A DNA stretch of 64,000 bases, taken from positions 806,001 to 870,000 of the forward strand of contig JAAKBF010000047.1 of NCBI GenBank assembly GCA_012656075.1, in the 5' to 3' direction. This DNA comes from Phytophthora hibernalis (Eukaryota > Oomycota > Peronosporomycetes > Peronosporales > Peronosporaceae). The notes beneath the pieces were generated by a model, which was not told the origin of the DNA, searched no databases, and saw only the letters and a list, made by a program, of their open reading frames with translations. Below are positions 23,031-33,022 of this stretch, in pieces (position 1 is the first letter of the stretch; every line of letters starts with the position of its first letter). The position numbers and the translations under genes are program-made.

Positions 23031-23452
23031 ATGCGTCTGTGCTACCTCGTCCTGGTTACTGTGAGCACTATTCATGCGAGCGCCACCGCTCTGCCAGCTA
23101 CCGCGGTCCAGACGACTTCAAGGCTGCTACTCCACTGTTTGACAGTGAGCAGAACGATGTCAGCGAAGGGCGCTTTCTGAGGATTGGAGCTGCAGTAACT
23201 GAGCAGATCCCCAACGCGGAAGAAAGACTGGGGAACATCGATCTCATTCTCAAGGATGCCGCTGTCAGCGTCAAGAGGGCAACCAAGTGGAAGGCGCAAT
23301 TTATGTGGTGGAAGCTGAACAACAAGGAGCCGAAAACTTTGGCCAATGAGCTCAAAATCACCGATATGGGCCACGCCATGCGTGCACCCCAATGGAAGAA
23401 GCTCAGGGCTTATCAGAAATACTATGGCGAGGGCCCGCTGAAGTACCCGTAA
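23031..23452 (+). pseudogene. RxLR effector paralogue 2, broken by a one-base loss
   Basis: ATG at 23031 opens a signal-peptide frame (MRLCYLVLVTVSTIHASATA) that soon runs to a stop near 23183. The rest of the protein, with RFLR, an EER-like NAEER and the C-terminal domain (WKAQFMWWKLNNKEP), continues in a different frame to a stop at 23450-23452. Compared with paralogue 1, the break lies at 23117-23120, where TTCAAGG stands against TTCCAAGG, a single missing C. Either the gene is inactive or this is an assembly indel, since other genes in the window show similar breaks. The stretch beyond the break is well conserved, which argues for recent loss or artefact. Confidence 0.75.
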
Positions 23453-23611
23453 ATTACATCCATTGTCGGAAATGTCATGTACACCACGTAATGGTGTGTA
23501 TCGAACACTATCTTGAACTTGGAGTAAAAACTGTTTACGCTGACGTGGATTTTCGATATCAACGTCTTCACAATTCAATTCGTTGCCTTGTGCACAAGTT
23601 GCTTTATCACA

Positions 23612-24579
23612 ATGAGCCCTCTCAACCTTAAAACGCTGTTCGACGTGAAGGACAAAGTGGTGGTGATCACGGGCGGCGGCCGCGGCATTGGCAAGATGAT
23701 GGCGGACGGTTTCGTGCAGAACGGGGCCAAGGTTTACATCGCCTCGCGCAGCTTGGAAGCCTGCGAAGCCACAGCCAAGGAACTCAACGCCAAAGGACCG
23801 GGCAAATGCATCCCTGTGAGAACCGATAGCTATTGCAATATTATAGTGAGGAGCTGACTTTTATCTTTATCTCCAGTTGCAAGCTAACCTGCTGAGTGAG
23901 GCTGGATGCAAGGAACTATCACAGCAGATCGCCCAGAAGGAGACCAAAGTGGACGTGCTCATCAATAACTCGGGCGTCTCTTGGGGTGGAGACTTTGACC
24001 AGCACCACGAGGCTGGTACGATGGAAATATTGTGACTGTAGATGGTTCACAATTTTGTGACTTTTATTGCTGTGCTATTTAGCTTGGACTAAAGTGCTGA
24101 CGGTGAACGTGACGTCGCCCTTCCATTTGACCAAGTTCCTGTTGCCGTTACTGGACGCGGCTGCCACGTCGTCGGACGCTGCGCGCGTCATCAACGTGGG
24201 CTCTGTGGCTGGTCTCATGCCGCAGCAGATCGACACCATCGCGTACGACACGTCCAAGGCGGCGATCCACCACATGACGCGTGGGCTGGCGGCCAAACTG
24301 GCACGTCGTCCCAATGGAGGTCACATTCTAGTGAATGCTATTGCCCCGGGTTTGGTGCCATCCAAGATGTCCAAGGGTATTTCGGTCGTCACGGGGTTGG
24401 GAATGGACGATTTGGCTACAGGTATCCCCATCCAGCGCTACGGTGAGGACTACGATATGGCTGGACTCGCCATTTTTCTGTCGTCCAAGGCTTCTGGATG
24501 GATCTCGGGCATGGTCATTGCCTCGGATGGCGGGCAGGTGTACACGATGGAGACGGGTGTGGGACCGTCAAAGCTCTAG
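23612..24579 (+). CDS. Short-chain dehydrogenase/reductase (SDR)
   Basis: Three exons, 23612-23815, 23877-24015 and 24083-24579, joined by 61- and 67-bp GT-AG introns, give an uninterrupted 279-residue protein. The start is the ATG at 23612. Classical SDR motifs are in order: TGGGRGIG (20-27) for NAD(P) binding, NNSG (98-101), Ser in NVGSVAG (155), and YDTSK (169-173) with catalytic Tyr and Lys. 'PFHLTKFLLPLL' and 'NAIAPGLVPSKM' follow the family pattern. The substrate cannot be told, and no signal peptide is seen. It starts 160 bp downstream of RxLR paralogue 2, on the same strand, and is the only intact metabolic gene in the repeat-rich part. Confidence 0.9.
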
Positions 24580-24591
24580 ATGGGACGGCTG

Positions 24592-25268
24592 AGCGGAGAT
24601 GAAAACTATTGTGACAGTGAAACAACGTGAACACAGTGCCTTCGAATACCAGCCTTCCACTTTTTGGCTCGTACTCCATGAAGAGTGTGCTCCTGGATAT
24701 ACAAGTTCAGACCGTGGAGAGACTTAATATTTGTAAAATTCACTTCGATCTCTTCTGTTGCAGCGGCATTTAATTGGCCAGATCTCGTTTTGTGGCTTTT
24801 GTTGTTCAAAGAAGGATAAGCTACCGGTATCTCGAATATTGCAATGCTAGTACTTCAAAAGGTATTACTTCAAGTATTTCATAGACACATTCTGCCGCGA
24901 TGACTGGGTAAGATATGTGGTGACGGGCATGAGACTACTACATGTATAGCACAAGAACGACGAACTTTTTCTGGGGATGGCGGAGCTACATGTAGACTGG
25001 GCAAAATAAATAATAGAGAGTTTTAGCAGGCTCGCACAAGAGCAAAACAACGAGCCGATCATCACCCTGTCTATTTCCTTAAAGCGATCGTATAAACGAG
25101 CGGCAATTCGTTGGTGTCTGAGGTAAACTTGTTGGTGTGTGTCACTCACAATCTGGCTTCCATCCTGGATGGTTGGGAGCGCCTTCTGCTCTTTGCGGTT
25201 AGCACGCGCAACGCTGTTCTCATTGCGAGGCTGTATAAAGCCACTCTCCTTCGCTAACGCGCTATCAG
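24592..25268. other. No gene seen; 5' region of Harbinger-like gene
   Basis: No ORF with content. The last bases end in a plausible 3' splice site (GCTATCAG at 25261-25268), so an unseen first exon of the following transposase may lie in this stretch. Confidence 0.35.
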
Positions 25269-26123
25269 ATTCCTGATGTAAGGTTTGAGCTGGTGAAATA
25301 CAACGACGCTGAGTGCAGAACGCTTTTTCGCTTCTCTAGAGCGGAACTAGCGGCGTTGGTTGTGTGCTTACGCCTACCGGCAACGTTTATTACACAGGAG
25401 TGTACGCGTTGCGGCCGTGAAGAAGGTCTCTGCCTTCTGCTTCGCCGCCTGGCGGTCCCTGATCGATGGTTTGATATCATGCCATTGTTTGGGCGATCGC
25501 CGAGTGCGATGAGCAACATCTTCTATTACGTGCTAGACCATTTGGTTGCTGTATTTGAAGAGGTTCTATACCTAGATCGTGATAGGATATCTAACCAACT
25601 CACCGACTTCGCTCGTGCAATTACAGCCAAGGGAGCAGAGATCGAAAACGTGTGGGCGTTCATCGATGGCACGGTTCGGGCTTGCTGTCGACCAACAGGT
25701 GGTACAGCTCAGCGCTCGCTCTACAATGGCCACAAGCGCAAACATTCAGTCAAGTTCCAGACACTGGTGACACCGGACGGGATCCTTTCCCACATTTTTG
25801 GACCGGTAGAAGGACGCCTTCATGACATCACTATTCTCCGAAAGTCCGACCTCGCTCAGCTCCTGGAAGACGACCCACGCTTCGCTGGCTACCTTATTTA
25901 CGGCGATCCTGCCTATGGCAACACGGACCATTTTGGTTCTCCATTTAATGGCAAGCTCTCAGCGAGTCAAGCAATTGTCAACAAAAGCAAGTGCCGAGTT
26001 CGTGTTTCGGTTGAGTGGTCCTACGCTCAAATCGTTCAGTACTGGAAGTTCGTCGACAGCAAAGGCCAGATGAAGATTGTGAGAAACCTGTTGCACAGAT
26101 TTATAAAATCGCCGTGCTTCTAA
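25269..26123 (+). pseudogene. PIF/Harbinger transposase (DDE_Tnp_4, HARBI1-like)
   Basis: The open frame begins after a likely acceptor (CTATCAG/ATTCC). No ATG is available in frame upstream, so a first exon is missing or unseen. The protein has the HARBI1 layout: N-terminal helical region (DAECRTLFRFSRAELAALVV, MPLFGRSPSAMS), then DDE residues in FIDGTVRACCRP (D1), YGDPAYGNTDHF (D2) and RVSVEWSYAQI (E). At the C-terminus the expected KIAVLLTNC block is readable only in the +1 frame (near 26095), so the frame is shifted by one base. A convergent accessory gene at 26234-27792 fits the two-gene Harbinger pattern. Confidence 0.8.
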
Positions 26124-26233
26124 CGAACTGCATCACGTGATTGAGAAGAAAGAACACAAACAGCGTGTATTTCAGATTAGCCCCACCTTCAATACAATAC
26201 AAAGCTACCTCCGTGCAACTTAAACATGTGTCC

Positions 26234-27792
26234 TTAATTTTTCTTTGCCTTGTTTTCAACCAAAAGTTGCAGCAGCATTTCGAACTGTTTGTCTCGACGC
26301 TTGCCCTCTTCCTCTCGCAGTTTTTGTTCTTGTTGCTGCAGCTGCAGCTGCAGCTGCTCCTTGCGGTACTGATTTTCCTGCTCAAGCGTTTCGTGCAGTA
26401 ATTGCAGCTCCTTTTCCTTGGCAATACGATTGAGCTTGCTTTCTTCTAGTTTCTCTAGATCAACCTCTATCTGCTGCGTGAGCATGGCTTCGAGGTTGAA
26501 GTCGGCTGTCGTCTTCGACTTCTGCCGTTTCGTATTGGGGGCTTCTACAAAAAGTAGCAAGCAAAGTTACAGTACACATGTTAGCAACTCAGGCAACACT
26601 TGCATAATAGGTTAGGCCATGACCCCGAGAATGTACCCTTTTCGCTTTCGATGCGCTGTCGAACCCGAGCGTCGGCTGCGGCGCACAGCCTAGCTCCAGT
26701 AGTGCCCAGCGCTTCCGCCTTCTTGTCTTCCACCTCCTTCTGTTCCAGATTTTGCAGAACAACCTCCTCCTTGCGCTCAGATATATCAACCTTGAGCTTT
26801 GTGTATTCGTCATACTCCTTATCAACACCCGAAGCTCGTAGGCTAGTTCGCTCAGCAGCAGCATGCTTTTAAGAAGCTTTTGAACCTGAACTATCCAACA
26901 CAACACATTATAAATCAGCAAATACTTTAGCATACTGCTATAACCAATCCCTCACTTATCGCTCACTACAGCCTCTCGCAGACATGTTTTCGTGATGCAC
27001 TTTCATAAACGTCGCAATAGTCTCCCATGTTTTGGTTTTCTTGCCGTGTTGAGTTTTGTATGGTTCTTGACGAAGCACTTCCCTGCTCATCAGCATCCCA
27101 AATATTAATACAAGGACGACATAACATTAAATCAATCAATACAAAGAGCATCAGCTATTACCGCAATAGATCGAGGTGCATATCGTCATTCCATTGAATC
27201 GTCTGGCGGGTAGTTGATGGAATTGATACAGAGTCGTCTGGCGTCGTCAACGCCTCGTCCTGGCTGCATCCGTGACTGCTACAAGTCATCGCAGTAGCTG
27301 TGGCGGTCCCTATTAGCATAACAACCGCAAAAGAAAGTCATACACAGTGTCAGCATATCGTAACCCCCTACATATGTAAGCATCTATCGTACCTGATTCT
27401 GATATTCCTCTGTCAGCGCTCGACCTGCCCGCTTCCGAGCTTGACCTGCCCGAATCCGAGCTGGACCGGCTTAAGTCCACGCTCGACACGCCCGAGCCAA
27501 CGCTCGACCAGCGTGAGTCGGCGTGCAACTCGACCGCGTCTGCAGGCGAGCTGCTGAAGCTGCTCGTGTCCCCGCTCAATGCTGCGCCGACATGCTGCAC
27601 GTACTCGCAGCCTGCCCTGCCGTGTCTTTTGGTCCTCGTGGGCCGCTTGCGTGTGACAGCGGAGTCTCGGTGGCGGCCTTTCGAAGACCTTGGCGCCTCG
27701 GAGCCATCTTGTCGTTGTCCAGCCACCAGAAATTCTTGACTGGCTATCTGCGTAAGCAAAATTGTGGAGGGTGTCACGAAATAGATGCGCAT
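26234..27792 (-). pseudogene. Harbinger-associated Myb/SANT-like accessory protein gene
   Basis: Minus strand, multi-exon. Approximate exons are 27393-27792 (Ser/Gly-rich), 27162-27309, 26967-27082, about 26637-26850 and 26234-26544, with GT-AG joins. Exons 2-3 give IQWNDDMHLDLLREVLRQEP, the start of a Myb/SANT-like DNA-binding domain, then KTKTWETIATFMKVHHENMS. Exon 4 has SGVDKEYDEYTKLKVDISER. Exon 5 is a Gln/Glu-rich coiled coil (QLQLQLQQQEQKLREEEGKR) to the stop at 26234. Around 26855 one base is missing in an A-run, so the reading frame breaks. Harbinger elements need such a second protein for DNA binding and nuclear import. The first exon and its start are uncertain. Confidence 0.6.
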
Positions 27793-27870
27793 TTCCTCGT
27801 ATTTTTCCGACGAGGGACAGCGTTTTGCTCGTCTTTTGAGCGCCCAAAAAGACGAGGCTGCTTTGTGTGA

Positions 27871-28290
27871 GGTCGTTTTTTGGTCGTCAACGAGCTTGCT
27901 AAAACACTCTAATGCTTACGAAGTCGTGCACGAACTAAAAGCTAGGACTTTGTTTACTGGAGATGAACCAAGAATAGCTGAAAGCATTCATTGAAAGCAT
28001 ACATGATGGCATTTCTTCGTCGGGTTCTACGCCCCACCCTTTCAATTCAAGTTCCCTATGTATTTTCAAGCTGAATCAACTCGATGAGTTTCACTGCATG
28101 AATCACAAAAATTGATTGTTACACGGGTTTTGCAGAACATCAGCAATGAAACGATCAGCCAATAAAAAGTGGTTGCCAAACGCAGTAGCAGCCAATCAGT
28201 TCGCGGATATTCTAGATCGTTTGCGGTGCAGCGCCACTACAGTCGTCCAGCTAAGCTGACCTCGGCGTCGCTTTCTCCATGTTGCCGTAC
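27871..28290. other. No gene seen
   Basis: Short intergenic stretch between the Harbinger accessory gene and the Crypton. No recognisable feature or TIR. Confidence 0.4.
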
Positions 28291-30329
28291 TTAAATGCTG
28301 TCGGCGCACGCATTGAATACCTTCACTGCGTCCTTGACGCTCTGGTGGATATTCCACAGGCCGGTACACTTGGCTGCGCTCTCAATAATGTCCATCAGAT
28401 AGCGTACACCACTGAGACGCTTTTGCAAGTTGCGCGTCGGCATGTCACGTCCGTCTAGACGCTTCAGCGCCGGTTTCTTCTTGTTGGCATTACCGCACTG
28501 CCACAACACCCACATACTCGCAAGAGATCACTCCGGGAACTTGAAATCGGCGGAAACGCGGCGAAAGCGTCCCCCAAAAGAATGCAGTGGTAAGCGGTTG
28601 GTCAGCTTCGATCATCAGTGTAGAGGCACTCGCTGCACCGTCGTTTAGTCTACTGACGATCTCTAGGACACCGTCGGCATGATGACACCGTATGAGCGCA
28701 TCGTCCAGGCCATCAAATGTCACCGTACCAGCACCGATTGCTCGCTTTTCCAACTCGTACATTAAGTCCTTCACGGCACATGTATCCATTTTGAGCAAGA
28801 TGAAAGCTTTACTGGACACCAATGAGAGCAATTGAACGCATCGTGTGGCATCGATGCGTTCAATTGCTCTCGCATTGGTGTCCAGTAAAGCTTTCATCTT
28901 GCTCAAAATGGATACATGTGGAGGCGCCCCGGGGCTCACCAGTACAAGTCACTTTGGCCTACAGGTCTAATAATAAGCTGGAATAGTGGACACTCGAATA
29001 GTGGGTGGTCCGGATCCAAATGCGACTGTAGATATGGCGCATGGTTAACGAGCGAAGCTAAGCAGTACTCGCCAACGCACGAAAGCTGCTGAGGTAGCCC
29101 AGGAAACACGCATGCGATTGACTTGACAGCATCTCCGTCTCGACTACCAAAATGTGGTGGCAACGTACGAAATTCATGCCTATCTGGAGGAAGTCCCGAA
29201 ACTGATCTGCCAACATGCATGTCACCGGCTGCCTCGTAGCGAAAACAAGTATTTTGAACTTTCCCTAATGGCCATCCTGTTCGCAAATGAACTGATCTTG
29301 ACGACGGACAGGCTGTTGATCCTGAAGCACAGTATGTTTCCGTTCCCTTACGCATTGAGTGCGTATCCAGATCGCTCTGATTAACTTCATGCCGGCGTAA
29401 TTCATCAGCTACATCATCCGTTTCCAGAAGCCGTTGAAGACACTTGCGAAATCGTTCATACTGGTTACTACCAGGGAAAAGGCGGTCATCACCGTCAAAT
29501 GACGAGGTGGACCAGAACACGGCGAGAGCAAGCACCGGGCAGAGTTCTGGCCTGAGAGGATTTGCGTAGATGTGATGAGGGTCACGAGGCCTGCTTCCGT
29601 CCTGATCATTCTTTTGGTGCTCAAAGTAGACGCACAACGCGTCCGAAATGCATTCGCTGATCTACACATGATATTCCAGACTACAACCATATAGGTCGCG
29701 TAAACGTCATTTCCTTGGATGGGCACCGAAGTAGCTGCTCACACAGAAATCTGTACAACTCAAATGAAAACGGGTCCTTGCCGGTTTTGGCACGTGCTTC
29801 TCCACGGGTTGCAGCGCTAGCCATCTCTCTTGAGGCCCTTAACGTAAAGGGCATTTCCTTCTCCAGAACAGGCGACATATCACGCCCATAGTCACGGTAG
29901 AAATTAAAGAGACCTGCCCGGTGAGTGCTGAGAAGCTCAGACTGCCGCCTTCCGCTTTCTCCAGTGTCAGCAGCCATGCGCCAAAAGTGTTCACCTGAGG
30001 AACATCAAACTTGATAGGGGGTTGGACGCGTCGCGGTCCAGCAGAGGCCTTAATCGCTTGCGAATCTGCTGTAAGGAGAGGTTGACCACACTACCAAGTC
30101 TCTCAGCGAATGGAGTCGGCACCAGAGCATGCTTATTAACGATGATCCACGCGATGAAGCGGCCGTATGAGCTTTGGTACACTGCTCGCGACCGTGAGCT
30201 CACCGTGTTGATCTTAATCGCGACACCCTTCCTAGCTAGATCGTCCCAGTCGACGCTCTTCATGAATAAGGTTTGAGGGAATGGTAATATGGCCTTTTGA
30301 ATTGTGAAGGCAGGAACTCTGTCCGACAA
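28291..30329 (-). pseudogene. Crypton tyrosine-recombinase element gene
   Basis: Minus-strand frames in order: 29991-30329 (SSYGRFIAWIIVNKHALVP), 29681-29977 (STHRAGLFNFYRDYGRDM, ARAKTGKDPFSFELYRFL), 29409-29726 (VWNIMCRSANAF), 28936-29637 (CVYFEHQKNDQDGSRPRDP, LFPGSNQYERFRK, DTHSMRKGTETYCASGSTAC, GKVQNTCFRYEAAGDMHVGR), 28490-28939 and 28291-28515 (RDMPTRNLQKRLSGVRYLM). HSMRKG supplies the H-x-x-R box and the Tyr of FRYEAAGD is the likely nucleophile. The catalytic blocks survive, but frameshifts separate the frames, and a snap-back duplication (28777-28920) sits in the C-terminal part. Crypton-O elements of oomycetes move by recombination and leave no TIRs. Confidence 0.8.
28777..28920. repeat. 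Near-perfect 67/69-bp inverted repeat with 8-bp spacer
   Basis: The left arm 28777-28843 and right arm 28852-28920 are reverse complements except for two extra bases in the right arm (CTCTCGCATTGG versus CTCTCATTGG). The spacer is TGTGGCAT. It lies within the Crypton coding region, and both arms are open in the same minus-strand frame (LVSSKAFILLKMDTCA and VSILSKMKALLDTNA). Confidence 0.9.
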
Positions 30330-30517
30330 AATAGGCGAAAATAACCATTCAACTGGCTCTTTACTGAATCCCAGTTCAAATCAAATTGTCTCTCTTTGCG
30401 GCTGAAAAATACAGGACACAGAGTCCAATAGTTGCAAACAAAGGGTGGGCTGTGTCCTATAAATTCTGTAGAATGTTGGTTCTCAAAGCTATCGGAACCA
30501 CTGTAGTACGTAAGGGG

Positions 30518-30695
30518 CTGGTTCGCGTCACTGGTTCTGGTTAAATAGTGAGCTAACGAAGCAATATGATGGGTTATTGGCGTTTATAAAAGATTCATAG
30601 GGATAGGTCAAATTGATTTTCCCTTTTACTCGATAGTTGATCAAGTTAAATGGAAAATGCCCCTACCATATGGTATCCTCCTATTTAACTAAACC
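30518..30695 (+). repeat. Left terminal inverted repeat (holds the empty pogo target site)
   Basis: Partner of 35402-35452 plus 38493-38577. The TA at 30627-30628 corresponds exactly to the TA pair flanking the pogo element in the right repeat, so this copy shows the uninterrupted site. Confidence 0.75.
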
Positions 30696-30977
30696 CGACG
30701 GACGAACCAGGCCCAAAGGTAAAATGCCAGTTCTGGGCCAGAACTTCTGGTACGGTGCCACGGTGCCGTTTTTGGCGCTCAAAAAGTATAAGTTATCTGA
30801 GGGATTTGCTTATACTCGAAATTTGAAAGAACGTGCCACGAACTCGCACACCTTTTCTACCTGTATAATTTTATCAACTCTGGCTATAACGTTTTATCAA
30901 ACCTCGTCCGTCAGAACGATTCACCGCATGCGCATTTATCTCCGGTTTTGAGGATACAATTTTAGCTGAGTAGTTTT

Positions 30978-31258
30978 GCGACCCTTCACTAATTAGTCGT
31001 GCTTCAAATATAGTCTTGAAAGTGTACCTTTTCGTGACACAGCTCCCAACAATATTTTCCAGATGAGCTGAAATTTGCACAAAGACACCGGATTTCGACA
31101 GATCTCGCGGAGATGAATCCAGTCGTGTCATCAGGGCCTGACAGGGCTACACAACTCTAAATATTAAAGCCAATAGCATTCGAGGAACGGTTACATTTCT
31201 GCAGCAAAAATTGTAAACCAAAATTAGTCATGGCACGACTAATTAGAGTGAAGGGTGT
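30978..31258. mobile_element. Short inverted-repeat element (family A), copy 1
   Basis: Ends are CCCTTCACTAATTAGTCGTGC (about 30981) and GCACGACTAATTAGAGTGAA (about 31235-31254), roughly 22-bp imperfect inverted repeats. The interior is non-coding. A second, interrupted copy is at 46135-46925 (TTCACTCTAATTTGTCGTGC, CTTTTCGTGACAC). Confidence 0.6.
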
Positions 31259-31448
31259 AGTTGAGTCCCCAGTTCTGACACCATCGAATCCGTGCCATAA
31301 TTGACATTTTACTGTACCTGGTACCTTAGTACATAATACTACATGTTCGTAGTATAATACATGTACCACAGCAGGTAGAGGCACCAGAAAAGTTATGTCC
31401 TTGAGATAAATTTCACTCCCCTTCCTACTGTAGTAAAAAACAACAACA

Positions 31449-31852
31449 CTAATACTTAGAAAAATGACATCGAATAAGTGCCATTTCATCCGGGGTTATT
31501 CTACGCATACCCCCCGGAACCATCCTGTTTTCGTAGAACTTTAAGTAGCTCTCGTAGTGTATAGAAGAACGGACATCTTCAGGCTTGACGTTGCCGAAAA
31601 TCCACTTGTTGTACTTCGCCAGCCTATTCAGCTTGAAGCCAAACGCTCGGGCATAGTAATGGCTCTTTCCTCCTCCTCGTCAGCCGTGTAGGTTCCGCGC
31701 AGAGAGCGCTTAGTAGCGGCTCTGTTTTCGTCGGTAGTGAGTGAGCGGCCCCATTCAGGGACATCGGGTACGATCGTACCATGCTCGACGGCAGCGTCAG
31801 CGCACGCCAGAAGTGAGGCGGTAGCGACCAGAACAAGACAAAAAAACTGCAT
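31449..31852 (-). pseudogene. RxLR-dEER effector gene, frameshifted, inside the long-TIR element
   Basis: ATG at 31852. Residues 1-20 form a signal peptide (MQFFCLVLVATASLLACADA). RSLR is at 49-52 and EEER at 60-63, correctly spaced. Shortly after the EEER block the frame reaches a stop (near 31628). A plausible C-terminal domain continues one frame over (KLNRLAKYNKWIFGNVKPED) to a stop at about 31449. The break lies around 31640-31660. A core promoter lies 50-63 bp upstream. It lies between the terminal repeats of the 30.5-38.6 kb element, so it may be cargo of that element. A one-base assembly error cannot be excluded. Confidence 0.75.
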
Positions 31853-31901
31853 GTTCGTTTCACTCTTGAGCTCGCTTCTGGGACCTTGATGGCTGAGTGG
31901 C

Positions 31902-31915
31902 AAATTGCAGAATGC
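31902..31915 (-). promoter_or_regulatory. Inr+FPR core promoter of the third RxLR locus
   Basis: The minus strand reads GCATTCTGCAATTT, matching initiator CATTYY plus the FPR CAWTTT, 50-63 bp upstream of the ATG at 31852. Confidence 0.55.
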
Positions 31916-32437
31916 CACTTTGAATTTGGTACCTTTCGTCCCATTTGCGGATTTGGCTCGTAAACTTTCTAGTTACGGGCCCCGCAACCGGCAGGGTCGA
32001 CCTCCTATCATGAGTGTGATGATGCGATGTGAAGCTTTCGATGGCTTAGTACTTTACATGTAGTACAGCAATTTAAGACATAAGAAGAAAATACATCCTC
32101 ACTTCACTCAGCTTAGTACATGTACGGTAGTAGTAAGTTACTACTATTACAATAGAAATTATAGTGGTGGAATTTAATAATATATTGTGAATTCGACGCT
32201 CCAAATACTACGGGGTCAGATTTCTCAGTCTCTGCGTCTTCAGGGGGTCTGTCTTCTCGATTTCCTTCTTGTCAGTAAGAGGGTGCAAGCATGGAATACA
32301 GTACGATGTGGAAAAGCTCAACAGTACTGTACCAATATTATTCAAATCATTCCAGTGTCTGCATATTATTTTGACAAATATTTTAAAATGTAGTAGATGA
32401 ACCAATTTGTTGAAACAGCTTGATTGCGCGTCGCCAT

Positions 32438-32613
32438 GATTGCGGTGCAACAAATACATATGTATATCGTCTCTTTCCGAATTGGCGCGTGTTACCAGAT
32501 TCTACTATTATTTAATACTTGTATAGATTGCGGTGCAACAAATACATATGAATATCGTCTCTTTCCGAATTGGCGCGTGTTACCAGATTCTACTATTATT
32601 TAATACTTGTATA
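32438..32613. repeat. 88-bp tandem duplication
   Basis: Units 32438-32525 and 32526-32613 are identical except for one base (ATATGTATATCG versus ATATGAATATCG), indicating a recent slippage or repair event. It is followed by a diverged copy of the 19.8-kb repeat at 32625-32705. The remaining 31853-33022 holds no gene. Confidence 0.9.
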
Positions 32614-33022
32614 GGGACCTGGTCCCTTTTTCTACATCGTATAAACTTTCAAGTCGTCTGGAGGAGAGAGATCATCTTGATACAAATCATGAAAGTCAGA
32701 TATTAACACGATTTCCACGTATGATGGTTACCTCTGAAAGTGCAAAGAAATCCATGACTAATTCCGGAAATCGTCTGTTCCTCTCCAAATTTGGGGGTTC
32801 GTTTGATACCGTATGAGAAGTTGTGTAACAAAATTGCAAAGTCTAGCTACTCCTAGGAAGCTCACAATCCCAGCACCAATGAGCCGTCTAGCAGTCTCTC
32901 ATCATGTTGATTGTACCAGTGGCCGCATGTCATTTCAAAGTTTTATCTCTAACCCTAATGTAGTTGTCTTCTCCCATTGGCTGATACACGGACTTCAGTG
33001 TTTCCTTAGAGTTATTGAGATC

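Larger units (their letters stand above)
17962..23452. repeat. Large imperfect inverted duplication with two RxLR copies
   Basis: Three pairs of inverted similar segments are nested around a centre near 20.5-21 kb. The RxLR genes plus their 5' flanks pair 17962-18575 with 22830-23452. Flank words include AAGAGCTGGCTGC and GCGCGATTGGTGAAGGCTTC. The segments 19735-19868 and 22050-22195 pair next. The long terminal repeats of the fold-back element (19868-20070 and 20905-21106) are innermost. Loops between pairs differ in length, so this is an old, rearranged palindrome rather than a clean one. Confidence 0.6.
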
